DNA from: Nocardioidaceae bacterium
Lineage (GTDB): Bacteria > Actinomycetota > Actinomycetes > Propionibacteriales > Nocardioidaceae
Length of the DNA: 5,130 bases
Assembly (NCBI GenBank): GCA_020438665.1
Contig: JAGQUE010000599.1
Location: forward strand, 1 to 5,130
Reading direction: 5' to 3'
Below are positions 1 to 5,130 of the stretch, piece by piece. Position numbers and translations under genes: made by a program. How positions within the stretch are numbered: position 1 is the stretch's first letter; every line of letters begins with the position of its first letter. The notes beneath the pieces were generated by a model. The model saw nothing but the letters and a program-made list of their open reading frames with translations, searched no databases and had not been told where the DNA came from.

Positions 1-659
1 TGGAGGACTTCCGGGTCGACGTGGTCGTCGGCAAGGGCCCCGGCGCGACGGCGATCCCGCTGGAGATTCCGCGCTTCACCATGGTCGGTGCCACCACCCG
101 GGCCGGGCTGCTGCCCGGGCCGCTGCGCGACCGGTTCGGCTTCACCGCCCACCTGGAGTTCTATGAGGCCGGCGAGCTCGACGAGATCATCCACCGGTCG
201 GCGCGGCTGCTCGGCGTCCAGCTCACCGAGGAGGGTGCGGCCGAGATCGCCTCGCGCTCCCGCGGCACCCCCCGCATCGCCAACAGACTCCTCCGACGGG
301 TGCGCGACTTCGCCCAGGTGCGCGCCGACGGGATCGTCACGCTGAGCGTGGCGCGCCAGGCGCTCGAGCTCTATGAGGTCGACGAGTCGGGTCTCGACCG
401 CCTCGACCGGGCCGTCATCGACGTGCTCTGCCGCCGGTTCGGCGGGGGGCCGGTGGGCGTCTCGACCCTCGCCGTCGCGGTCGGTGAGGAGCGCGAGACG
501 GTCGAGGAGGTGGCCGAGCCGTTCCTCGTCCGCAGTGGCCTGCTGGCCCGCACCCCGCGCGGCCGGATCGCCACCCCGGCGGCCTGGGCCCACCTCGGGC
601 TCGACGTGCCCCCGGCCGCGACGACCCAGGCGGCCGACCCGTCGCTCTTCGACGAATAG
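1..659 (+). CDS. ruvB: RuvB, Holliday junction branch-migration helicase, C-terminal part (5' end outside window)
   Basis: RuvB is the AAA+ ATPase ring that, with RuvA, drives branch migration of Holliday junctions in recombinational repair. The frame is open from the window edge; the first full codon is at 3, giving 218 residues before the TAG at 657-659. The family is usually about 340-360 residues, so the N-terminal Walker A and B motifs lie upstream. Visible parts, numbered from the first full codon: the conserved stretch '[14 protein letters not shown]' (10-23), sensor 1 'GATTRAG' (29-35), '[10 protein letters not shown]' (38-47) carrying the arginine finger, the sensor 2 region '[12 protein letters not shown]' (88-99), and the C-terminal winged-helix DNA-binding domain (about 135-200) ending in the typical 'RTPRGR' wing (183-188). 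The last 18 residues are a short flexible tail ending 'PSLFDE'. No frameshift is visible. RuvB of the ruvCAB cluster commonly precedes yajC-secDF in actinobacteria. Identification is very secure. Confidence 0.98.
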   Translation, partial: EDFRVDVVVGKGPGATAIPLEIPRFTMVGATTRAGLLPGPLRDRFGFTAHLEFYEAGELDEIIHRSARLLGVQLTEEGAAEIASRSRGTPRIANRLLRRVRDFAQVRADGIVTLSVARQALELYEVDESGLDRLDRAVIDVLCRRFGGGPVGVSTLAVAVGEERETVEEVAEPFLVRSGLLARTPRGRIATPAAWAHLGLDVPPAATTQAADPSLFDE

Positions 660-689
660 CCCCAAATCGGGATCTCGCCGCTCCACGGC

Positions 690-695
690 TAGACT
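690..695 (+). promoter_or_regulatory. Possible -10 hexamer (TAGACT) for the yajC-secD-secF-apt block
   Basis: TAGACT fits the actinobacterial housekeeping -10 pattern TANNNT and lies in the ruvB-yajC gap. Transcription would begin near 702-703, leaving a leader of about 70 bases before the yajC start. No convincing -35 element is seen 16-19 bases upstream, which is common for such promoters. The same hexamer recurs before rel. The alternative is readthrough from ruvB, since no terminator is evident. This is inference from motif and position only. Confidence 0.45.
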
Positions 696-721
696 TCGGC
701 GTCGGCCGGCCTGGTGACGAG

Positions 722-742
722 GACCACCTCGCGCCCGTGGTC
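722..742 (+). promoter_or_regulatory. Possible hairpin in the yajC leader
   Basis: GACCAC (722-727) and GTGGTC (737-742) are perfect reverse complements separated by a 9-base loop, giving a 6-bp stem in the presumed 5' leader of yajC. A weaker overlapping pairing, GGTG (713-716) with CACC (725-728), and another, GTGG (737-740) with CCAC (748-751), would compete with it. No U-run follows, so it is not an intrinsic terminator. A stem of this length can arise by chance in GC-rich DNA, so any regulatory role is speculative. Confidence 0.2.
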
Positions 743-759
743 GGAGCCCACCGTACGTC

Positions 760-765
760 GAGAGG
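760..765 (+). promoter_or_regulatory. Ribosome binding site of yajC
   Basis: GAGAGG lies 6 bases before the GTG at 772. It is a reasonable purine-rich Shine-Dalgarno match and supports GTG 772 as the start, which also places the membrane segment right at the N-terminus, as usual for YajC. Confidence 0.65.
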
Positions 766-771
766 TTTGGT

Positions 772-1095
772 GTGAAGGAGCTCGTCTCCCTACTCCCGCT
801 GCTGCTGATCCTGGTGCTCTTCTGGCTCCTGGCCATCCGCCCGCAGCAACGCCGCAACGCCGCGCTCGCGCGTCTCCAGGCCAGCCTGGAGGTCGGCGAC
901 GAGGTCATGCTCAGCTCCGGCTTCCTCGGCATCGTCCGGGGCTTCGACGACGACCGCGTGCGGATCGAGCTCGCCGACGGCGTCGTCGTCCAGGTCGTCC
1001 GCGGAGCCATCCACCGCGTCGTCGAGCCCGCTGTCGGCACCGACGCGCCCGAGCCGGACGACACCGAGCCCACCACATCCACCGAGGAGGGCTGA
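772..1095 (+). CDS. yajC: YajC, preprotein translocase accessory subunit
   Basis: YajC is the small single-span membrane protein that joins SecD and SecF in the accessory complex of the SecYEG translocon. The product has 107 residues, a normal family length. A hydrophobic span (about 4-22, 'LVSLLPLLLILVLFWLLAI') is followed directly by the hallmark 'RPQQRR' (23-28), which marks the cytoplasmic side. The soluble part has the family pattern 'LEVGDEVMLSSGFLGIVRGF' (39-58), then a short beta-rich segment with 'ADGVVVQV' (68-75) and 'RGAIHRVVE' (77-85). The last 20 or so residues are an acidic, probably disordered tail. The start is GTG, chosen for its Shine-Dalgarno sequence and the position of the membrane span. 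The gene leads a block with secD 1 base downstream. Its function in translocation is not essential in the species studied, and its exact role is not settled. Confidence 0.95.
   Translation: MKELVSLLPLLLILVLFWLLAIRPQQRRNAALARLQASLEVGDEVMLSSGFLGIVRGFDDDRVRIELADGVVVQVVRGAIHRVVEPAVGTDAPEPDDTEPTTSTEEG
1084..1090 (+). promoter_or_regulatory. Ribosome binding site of secD, inside the end of yajC
   Basis: GAGGAGG is a strong Shine-Dalgarno match 6 bases before the GTG at 1097. It lies within the last codons of yajC, so ribosomes finishing yajC would uncover or use it, consistent with translational coupling. Confidence 0.8.
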
Positions 1096-1096
1096 C

Positions 1097-2848
1097 GTGG
1101 CTCGCCAACAGGCCCGGCCAGGTCGCACCCTGGTCGTGTTCTTCCTCGCCCTGGCCGTCGCCTTCGGACTGGTGGCCCTGATCGGCACCTGGAAGCCCGC
1201 CCTGGGTCTCGACCTGCGCGGCGGCACCCGCATCCAGATGAAGGCCGAGGGCAACCCGACCGAGTCGGCGCTCAAGGAAGCCGCCGCGATCATCGACCAG
1301 CGCGTCAACGGCTCCGGTGTGTCCGAAGCCGAGGTGACCACCGACAGCAACGGCTACATCACGGTCGAGATCCCCGGCCAGAACCGCGCCGATCTCGTCG
1401 AGACCGTCAAGCGCCAGGCCCAGCTCCGGTTCCGGCTCGTCGCCGACACCGGTGTCGGCACCCCGGCCGTCTCCGGCAGCCCGACCACCTCGCCCGGCGC
1501 CGGCGTGCTCCTGCCGACGCCGACAGCCACCAAGTCGCCGACCGCCGACGCGTCGACCTCGCCCAGCGCCAAGCCGTCGTCCAAGGGCCGCGCGCCCTAT
1601 GCCGCCGACAGCTCGCCGGCCGGGGCATCGCCGTCCGACTCGGCCGCCGCCGGAGCGAGTGACTCCGCACCTGCCTCCGACAGCGCGGGCGCCAGCGACG
1701 GGGCGAGCCCCAGCGATGGCGCCTCGACGCCCGCGGGCGGCGACCAGCCGACCGGCCGCATCGCCCAGGAGCTCGCCTGGGTCGACGCCCCCGACGCGGC
1801 GTCCACCAAGGCGTTCACCGACTACAGCTGCCCCCAGCCCGGCGAGGCCGTCAAGAGCGTCGTCGACAACCCGGACAAGCCCCTGGTCACCTGTGACCAG
1901 GCCGGCTCCAAATATCTGCTGTCCAAGGCGCTGATCGAGGGCACCCAGCTCAAGACCGCGGCGGCCAACCCGCCCGACCAGAGCCACTCCGGCTGGTATG
2001 TCACGCTCTCCTTCGACGGCAGCGCCACCCAGTCGTTCGGCCAGATCACCACCGCGCTCTACAACAACGGCAACAACTTCGCCGTCGTCCTCGACGGCCA
2101 GGTCATCGAGTCGGCCGGCGTCAACGAGCCCATCCTGGGCGGCAGCGCCGAGATCACCGGCGGGTTCACCGAGGCCAGCGCCAAGAGCCTCGCGACCAGC
2201 CTCAAGTACGGCGCCCTGCCGATCTCGTTCGGCGAGCCCCTCACCGAGACCGTCGGCCCGTCGCTGGCCGGCAACCAGCTCTCCGGTGGCATCCTCGCCG
2301 GCCTGCTCGGCCTGATCCTGGTGATGATCTATTCGCTGTTCTACTACCGCGGTCTCGGCATCACGATCATCGCGTCGCTGCTGATCGCAGGCGCCTGGAC
2401 CTATGCGCTCGTGCTGCTGCTGGCCAAGACCGCCGGGTTCACGCTGACCCTGCCCGGCATCGCCGGTCTGATCGTGGCCGTCGGCATCACCGCCGACTCG
2501 TTCATCGTCTACTTCGAGCGCATCCGTGACGAGATGCGTGACGGCAAGTCGATGCGGGTCGCGGTCGAGGCCGGCTGGAAGCGGGCCTGGCGCACGTGTG
2601 TGGCCGCCGACACCGTGTCGCTCCTCGCGGCGGTCGTGCTCTATGTCTTCGCCGCCGGCGTGGTCAAGGGCTTCGCGTTCGCGCTGGGTCTTTCCACGCT
2701 GATCGACCTGCTGGTGTTCTACTTCTTCACCCACCCGCTGGTGTCCTACCTCGCACACTTCCCGTTCTTCAACAAGGGCCACAAGCTGTCCGGGCTCGAC
2801 GCCGAGCATCTCGGCATCGATGCCCTTCCGGCAGGAGGGAGGGCCTGA
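1097..2848 (+). CDS. secD: SecD, protein translocase subunit
   Basis: SecD pairs with SecF in an RND-superfamily membrane protein that uses the proton gradient to complete export of proteins through SecYEG. The product has 583 residues with six predicted membrane spans: one at 12-30 and five between about 396 and 552. After the first span come the family motif 'GLDLRGGTRI' (37-46) and the large extracytoplasmic P1 domain, with 'EPILGGSAEITGGFT' (344-358), 'YGALPISFGE' (371-380) and 'VGPSLAGNQL' (386-395). The fourth-span motif 'LPGIAGLIVAVGITADSF' (452-469) carries D467, which aligns with the proton-pathway aspartate (E. coli D519), and leads into 'FERIRDEM' (473-480). The 'ADS' triplet replaces the 'VDAN' of many bacteria, as in actinobacterial SecD. 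Residues about 120-222 are a low-complexity insert, described separately. Cys245 and Cys266 in P1 could form a disulfide. The GTG start has a strong Shine-Dalgarno; the stop overlaps the secF start. Confidence 0.97.
   Translation: MARQQARPGRTLVVFFLALAVAFGLVALIGTWKPALGLDLRGGTRIQMKAEGNPTESALKEAAAIIDQRVNGSGVSEAEVTTDSNGYITVEIPGQNRADLVETVKRQAQLRFRLVADTGVGTPAVSGSPTTSPGAGVLLPTPTATKSPTADASTSPSAKPSSKGRAPYAADSSPAGASPSDSAAAGASDSAPASDSAGASDGASPSDGASTPAGGDQPTGRIAQELAWVDAPDAASTKAFTDYSCPQPGEAVKSVVDNPDKPLVTCDQAGSKYLLSKALIEGTQLKTAAANPPDQSHSGWYVTLSFDGSATQSFGQITTALYNNGNNFAVVLDGQVIESAGVNEPILGGSAEITGGFTEASAKSLATSLKYGALPISFGEPLTETVGPSLAGNQLSGGILAGLLGLILVMIYSLFYYRGLGITIIASLLIAGAWTYALVLLLAKTAGFTLTLPGIAGLIVAVGITADSFIVYFERIRDEMRDGKSMRVAVEAGWKRAWRTCVAADTVSLLAAVVLYVFAAGVVKGFAFALGLSTLIDLLVFYFFTHPLVSYLAHFPFFNKGHKLSGLDAEHLGIDALPAGGRA
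1454..1762 (+). other. Low-complexity Ala/Ser/Pro/Asp/Thr-rich insert in the SecD P1 domain
   Basis: SecD residues about 120-222 consist almost entirely of A, S, T, P, D and G, with imperfect short repeats built on 'ASDSA', 'GASDG' and 'GASPSDGAS' around residues 187-210. It lies between a P1 beta strand ('LRFRLV', 110-115) and the next structured piece ('AWVDAPDAAS', 227-236). It is read in frame without interruption, so it is a protein linker and not an insertion element. It should be disordered and face the outside of the membrane. Actinobacterial SecD proteins often carry a variable linker here. Confidence 0.8.
2833..2838 (+). promoter_or_regulatory. Ribosome binding site of secF, inside the end of secD
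   Basis: AGGAGG lies 9 bases before the ATG at 2848 and within the last codons of secD. It fixes the secF start at 2848, although the reading frame stays open for about 250 bases upstream within secD. Confidence 0.8.
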
Positions 2849-4098
2849 TGGGCAAGTTCTCGCGGCTGGGCCACGCGCTCTACACCGGTGAGAAGTCGAT
2901 CGACTTCGTCGGGCGTCGGCGCGTCTGGTACGCCATGTCCGGCCTCATCATCATCATCGCGGCGCTGGGCCTCCAGGTCCGCGGGATCAACCTCGGAATC
3001 GAGTTCGTCGGCGGCTCCGAATACCGGGTCAACCTGCCCACGAGCCAGGTCAACCAGGACACCGCCGACAAGCTCCAGACGGCGGTGGGTGAGCTGGGCA
3101 TCCCCAACGCCGACCAACCCACGGTCACGACCTCCGGCGACAGGAGCGTCCTGGTCCAGGTCGAGTCGCTGACCCCCGCCGAGAGCGAGAAGGTCGTCGC
3201 CGCGATCGTCGCCGCGACCGGCGTCGACGCGGCCGCCGACGTCTCGCAGTCCGACATCGGCCCGAGCTGGGGCAAACAGGTCGCGCAGCGGTCGCTGATC
3301 GGTCTCGTGGTGTTCCTCGTGCTGGTGATGTTGTTCATCTGGGCCTACTTCCGAGAATGGAAGATGTCGTTCGCGGCGATCGTGGCCCTGATCCACGACC
3401 TGATCATCACCGTCGGGATCTATGCCTGGTCCAACTTCGAGGTGACGCCCGCGACCGTGACCGGCCTGCTCACCATCCTCGGGTTCTCGCTCTATGACAC
3501 CGTCGTGGTGTTCGACAAGGTGCGCGAGAACACCAAGAGCCTGCGCCGCACCCACAAGACCTATGCCGCCGCGGCCAACCTCGCCGTCAACCAGACCCTG
3601 GTGCGCTCCATCAACACCTCGCTGGTGGCGCTGATCCCCGTCGGCGCGATCCTCTATGTGGGCGTCACCCAGCTCGGCTCCGGTCCGCTCAAGGACCTCG
3701 CGCTGGCGCTGTTCGTCGGCATGGCGTCCGGTGCCTACTCCTCGATCTTCATCGCGACGCCGCTGCTCGCCCACATGAAGAGCACCGAGAAGGACATCCA
3801 GGAGTCCGACCGCCGGGCCAAGGCGCGGCAGCGGCGCGATGCCGACCGTTATGCCAACGTCCCGGCGTTCGTGGAGGACATGCCGATCTATGCCGAGCCC
3901 GGCGGCGCCGCCACCGCGGTCGACGTGGAGGACGCCGACGAGCCGGTCGACACGCCTGCCCCGCCGGTCACCCGGCGCCAGCCGCCGACGGGCAAGGGCC
4001 GCGTCGCGCCCCAGGCCCACGGCGAGGTCAAGCAGAGCGGCTCCGCCGGCCGGGCCCAGCCCTCGCGCGCGCCGCGCGCCAAGCGGGGCAAGAAGTGA
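2848..4098 (+). CDS. secF: SecF, protein translocase subunit
   Basis: SecF is the partner of SecD in the proton-driven export motor. The product has 416 residues from ATG 2848, which overlaps the secD stop (TGATG). The frame stays open upstream, but that translation is arginine-rich and unlike SecF, so the Shine-Dalgarno-backed ATG is the start. Visible parts: membrane span 1 (27-43), 'GINLGIEFVGGSEYRV' (46-61), typical of SecF, the P4 domain to about 147 ending with 'SDIGPSWGKQV' (135-145), then five spans (about 148-167, 173-194, 203-223, 255-275, 283-307). 'LIHDLIITVG' (181-190) and 'GFSLYDTVVVFDKVREN' (212-228) are diagnostic; D217 matches E. coli D213 in the proton path, and R253 in 'NQTLVRSINTS' matches the conserved arginine. 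'GAYSSIFIATPLL' (295-307) closes the core. A charged tail of about 109 residues follows, longer than in E. coli SecF. The stop overlaps the apt start. Confidence 0.97.
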   Translation: MGKFSRLGHALYTGEKSIDFVGRRRVWYAMSGLIIIIAALGLQVRGINLGIEFVGGSEYRVNLPTSQVNQDTADKLQTAVGELGIPNADQPTVTTSGDRSVLVQVESLTPAESEKVVAAIVAATGVDAAADVSQSDIGPSWGKQVAQRSLIGLVVFLVLVMLFIWAYFREWKMSFAAIVALIHDLIITVGIYAWSNFEVTPATVTGLLTILGFSLYDTVVVFDKVRENTKSLRRTHKTYAAAANLAVNQTLVRSINTSLVALIPVGAILYVGVTQLGSGPLKDLALALFVGMASGAYSSIFIATPLLAHMKSTEKDIQESDRRAKARQRRDADRYANVPAFVEDMPIYAEPGGAATAVDVEDADEPVDTPAPPVTRRQPPTGKGRVAPQAHGEVKQSGSAGRAQPSRAPRAKRGKK

Positions 4099-4667
4099 CC
4101 GGCGCCTCGGCCGACGCGTCCGCCCGGCTCGAGGCGGCCCGGGCAGCGATGGGGCGACTGGTCGTCGACGTCCCCGACTTCCCCGACCCCGGGATCCTGT
4201 TCAAGGACATCACGCCCCTGTTGGCCGACCACGTCGCCTTCACCACCGTGATGGAGGCGCTGGCCACGGCCGGTCGCAACGACGCCGGGGAGGTCGTCGT
4301 CGACAAGGTCATCGGGATGGAGTCGCGCGGCTTCATCCTCGGTGCCCCGGTCGCGCTGGCCCTCGGCGTCGGGTTCGTGCCGGTCCGCAAGGTCGGCAAG
4401 CTCCCGCGCGAGACCTACGCCGTCACCTATGACCTCGAATACGGCTCGGCCACGCTCGAGATCCACCGCGACGCGATCGCCGAGGGCGAGCGGGTGCTCC
4501 TCGTCGACGACGTGCTCGCCACCGGTGGGACCGTCGCCGCCACCATCGAGCTCGTGCGCCGTTGCGGTGGTGTGACGAGCGCCGTGGCCATGCTCATGGA
4601 GCTCGCGGCGCTGCCCGGACGCCAGGCGGTCGGCGACCTCCCGCTCACGGTGCTGGCGAGCGTCTGA
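4095..4667 (+). CDS. apt: Adenine phosphoribosyltransferase (purine salvage)
   Basis: Apt converts adenine and PRPP to AMP and pyrophosphate in the cytoplasm. The product has 190 residues from GTG 4095, close to the 170-185 usual for the family. Motifs: 'VPDFPDPGILFKDITPLL' (26-43), the Apt N-terminal signature; 'ESRGFILGAPVALALGVGF' (76-94); 'RKVGKLPRETY' (98-108), the flexible loop region; 'YDLEYG' (112-117); and the PRPP-binding motif 'VLLVDDVLATGGT' (134-146). All the key residues expected of the family are present. The GTG start shares four bases with the secF stop (GTGA), a typical coupled arrangement, but its Shine-Dalgarno is weak (GGGG at 4085-4088). An internal ATG at 4149 (residue 19) would still keep the whole conserved domain, so the start is less certain than the function. 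No relation between Apt and protein export is known; the linkage is a conserved gene order. Confidence 0.96.
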   Translation: MTGASADASARLEAARAAMGRLVVDVPDFPDPGILFKDITPLLADHVAFTTVMEALATAGRNDAGEVVVDKVIGMESRGFILGAPVALALGVGFVPVRKVGKLPRETYAVTYDLEYGSATLEIHRDAIAEGERVLLVDDVLATGGTVAATIELVRRCGGVTSAVAMLMELAALPGRQAVGDLPLTVLASV

Positions 4668-4696
4668 CCATGCCCCGGTGGGCCTGCGGGCACCAC

Positions 4697-4702
4697 TAGA
4701 CT
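4697..4702 (+). promoter_or_regulatory. Likely -10 hexamer (TAGACT) of rel, placed for a leaderless mRNA
   Basis: TAGACT fits the TANNNT -10 consensus of actinobacteria. Six bases (GGGTCA) separate it from the ATG at 4709, so transcription starting 7 bases after the hexamer would begin exactly at the A of the start codon. No Shine-Dalgarno precedes the ATG, as expected for a leaderless message. The TAG of the hexamer is an in-frame stop, so translation cannot start further upstream in this frame. No clear -35 is seen. The hexamer is seen directly; its function is inferred from spacing. Confidence 0.65.
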
Positions 4703-4708
4703 GGGTCA

Positions 4709-5130
4709 ATGGCAGAGGACGAAGCACCGGCGCCCGCGCGGGAGCGGGTCCTCGAGCCTGTCCTCGCCCCTCGCGGCATCCGGGGGCGCATCGCGCGCAT
4801 CGGCACCAAGGCCCAGCCGGGCAACCCGGTGCTCGAGCCGCTCTTCAACGCCGTCCGCACCAACCATCCCAAGGCCGACCTGGCGCTGCTCGAGCGCGCC
4901 TATCTCGTGGCCGAGAAGTTCCACACCGGCCAGACCCGCAAGAGCGGTGAGCCCTACATCACCCACCCGCTGGCGGTGACGACGATCCTGGCCGAGCTCG
5001 GCATGACCGAGCCGACGCTCGTCGCGGCGCTGCTCCACGACACCGTCGAGGACACCCCTTATACCCTCGGCCAGCTCCGCAAGGAGTTCGGGGACGAGGT
5101 GGCCGAGCTCGTCGACGGCGTGACCAAGCT
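4709..5130 (+). CDS. rel: Rel, bifunctional (p)ppGpp synthetase/hydrolase, N-terminal part (3' end outside window)
   Basis: Rel makes and degrades the stringent-response alarmone (p)ppGpp; actinobacteria typically have one long bifunctional enzyme (also named relA). The window holds 140 residues and two bases of the next codon, out of about 750-850 usual for the family. After a variable N-terminus of about 40 residues, the HD hydrolase domain starts ('[20 protein letters not shown]', 60-79). '[11 protein letters not shown]' (80-90) includes metal-ligand H86, and '[10 protein letters not shown]' (107-116) includes the HDxxED signature (H110, D111, E114, D115). '[14 protein letters not shown]' (127-140) follows, matching the family closely. 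R77 aligns with the conserved nucleotide-contacting arginine. An intact HDxxED signature predicts active hydrolysis; the synthetase, TGS and ACT domains lie beyond the edge. ATG 4709 is the most upstream possible start because an in-frame TAG stands at 4697. The gene is separated from apt by 41 bases with its own promoter-like hexamer. Confidence 0.96.
   Translation, partial: MAEDEAPAPARERVLEPVLAPRGIRGRIARIGTKAQPGNPVLEPLFNAVRTNHPKADLALLERAYLVAEKFHTGQTRKSGEPYITHPLAVTTILAELGMTEPTLVAALLHDTVEDTPYTLGQLRKEFGDEVAELVDGVTK

Noticed and set aside
677..689. GCCG-CTCCA-CGGC hairpin after ruvB as a terminator
   Set aside because: The stem is 4 bp, no T-run follows, and such repeats are common by chance at this GC content.
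737..775. A 12-codon upstream reading frame starting GTG at 737 and ending TGA at 773-775, overlapping the yajC GTG
   Set aside because: It lacks a Shine-Dalgarno, its start lies in the possible hairpin, and short GTG frames are frequent by chance. The overlap with the yajC start is noted, but one sequence cannot support it.
714..1181. A 155-codon frame starting GTG at 714 and running through yajC into secD
   Set aside because: It is out of frame with both real genes, becomes arginine- and proline-rich, and has no ribosome binding site. YajC in the other frame is clearly conserved.
911..2809. A reading frame of more than 600 codons open on the minus strand across yajC and secD, and another (2746-4020) across secF
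   Set aside because: Both lie opposite well-identified genes. Their translations are rich in G, R, D, E and H without recognisable domains. Long antisense open frames are the expected by-product of GC-rich codon bias.
2596..2847. An N-terminally extended SecF starting within secD
   Set aside because: The frame is open, but the extra 84 residues are arginine-rich and unlike any SecF. The ATG at 2848 has a good Shine-Dalgarno and gives the standard N-terminus.
4671..4692. Short inverted repeat (TGCCC with GGGCA, or GCCC with GGGC) after apt as a terminator
   Set aside because: Stems are only 4-5 bp, no T-run follows, and the element lies directly upstream of the rel -10 hexamer. It does not qualify as an intrinsic terminator.
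1..5130. A novel defence, mobile or biosynthetic system
   Set aside because: Apart from gaps of 112 and 41 bases, the window is filled by six well-known housekeeping genes with intact motifs. No repeats of mobile-element or CRISPR type were seen.

Overview
This window looks like ordinary chromosomal housekeeping DNA from a high-GC actinobacterium. The evidence is strong G/C bias at third codon positions, GTG starts (yajC, secD, apt), and Actinobacteria-type SecD and SecF variants: an 'ADS' triplet in the SecD proton motif and 'LYDTVVVFD' in SecF, where other bacteria usually have 'VDAN' and 'NDTVVVFD'. The gene order ruvB-yajC-secD-secF-apt-rel is also the order commonly found in this phylum. 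A member of the Nocardioidaceae/Propionibacteriales is my guess from overall feel only; the sequence does not prove it.

Layout, all on the + strand: (1) 1-659, the C-terminal part of RuvB, the Holliday-junction branch-migration motor, cut by the window edge. (2) 660-771, a 112-base gap with a promoter-like TAGACT hexamer and a possible leader hairpin. (3) 772-4667, a tight gene block: yajC, secD (1 base after yajC), secF (TGATG overlap with secD), apt (GTGA overlap with secF). No room exists for internal terminators, so co-transcription and translational coupling are likely. (4) 4668-4708, a 41-base gap with a second TAGACT hexamer placed exactly where it would give a leaderless transcript. 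(5) 4709-5130, the first 140 residues of the bifunctional (p)ppGpp synthetase/hydrolase Rel, cut by the window edge.

Functionally, YajC, SecD and SecF form the accessory subcomplex of the Sec translocon. It uses the proton motive force to pull secreted proteins out of the SecYEG channel. Apt salvages adenine to AMP and is encoded as the last gene of that block. Rel follows under what looks like its own promoter. RuvB upstream belongs to the separate ruvCAB recombination operon.

I found no mobile element, CRISPR array, RNA gene or novel multi-gene system. The most interesting signals are subtle: a next-base-dependent choice of tyrosine codon (TAT before G, TAC otherwise), the leaderless-type promoter of rel, the restriction of the tetramer CTAG to the two promoter-like sites, and two long low-complexity segments in SecD and SecF.
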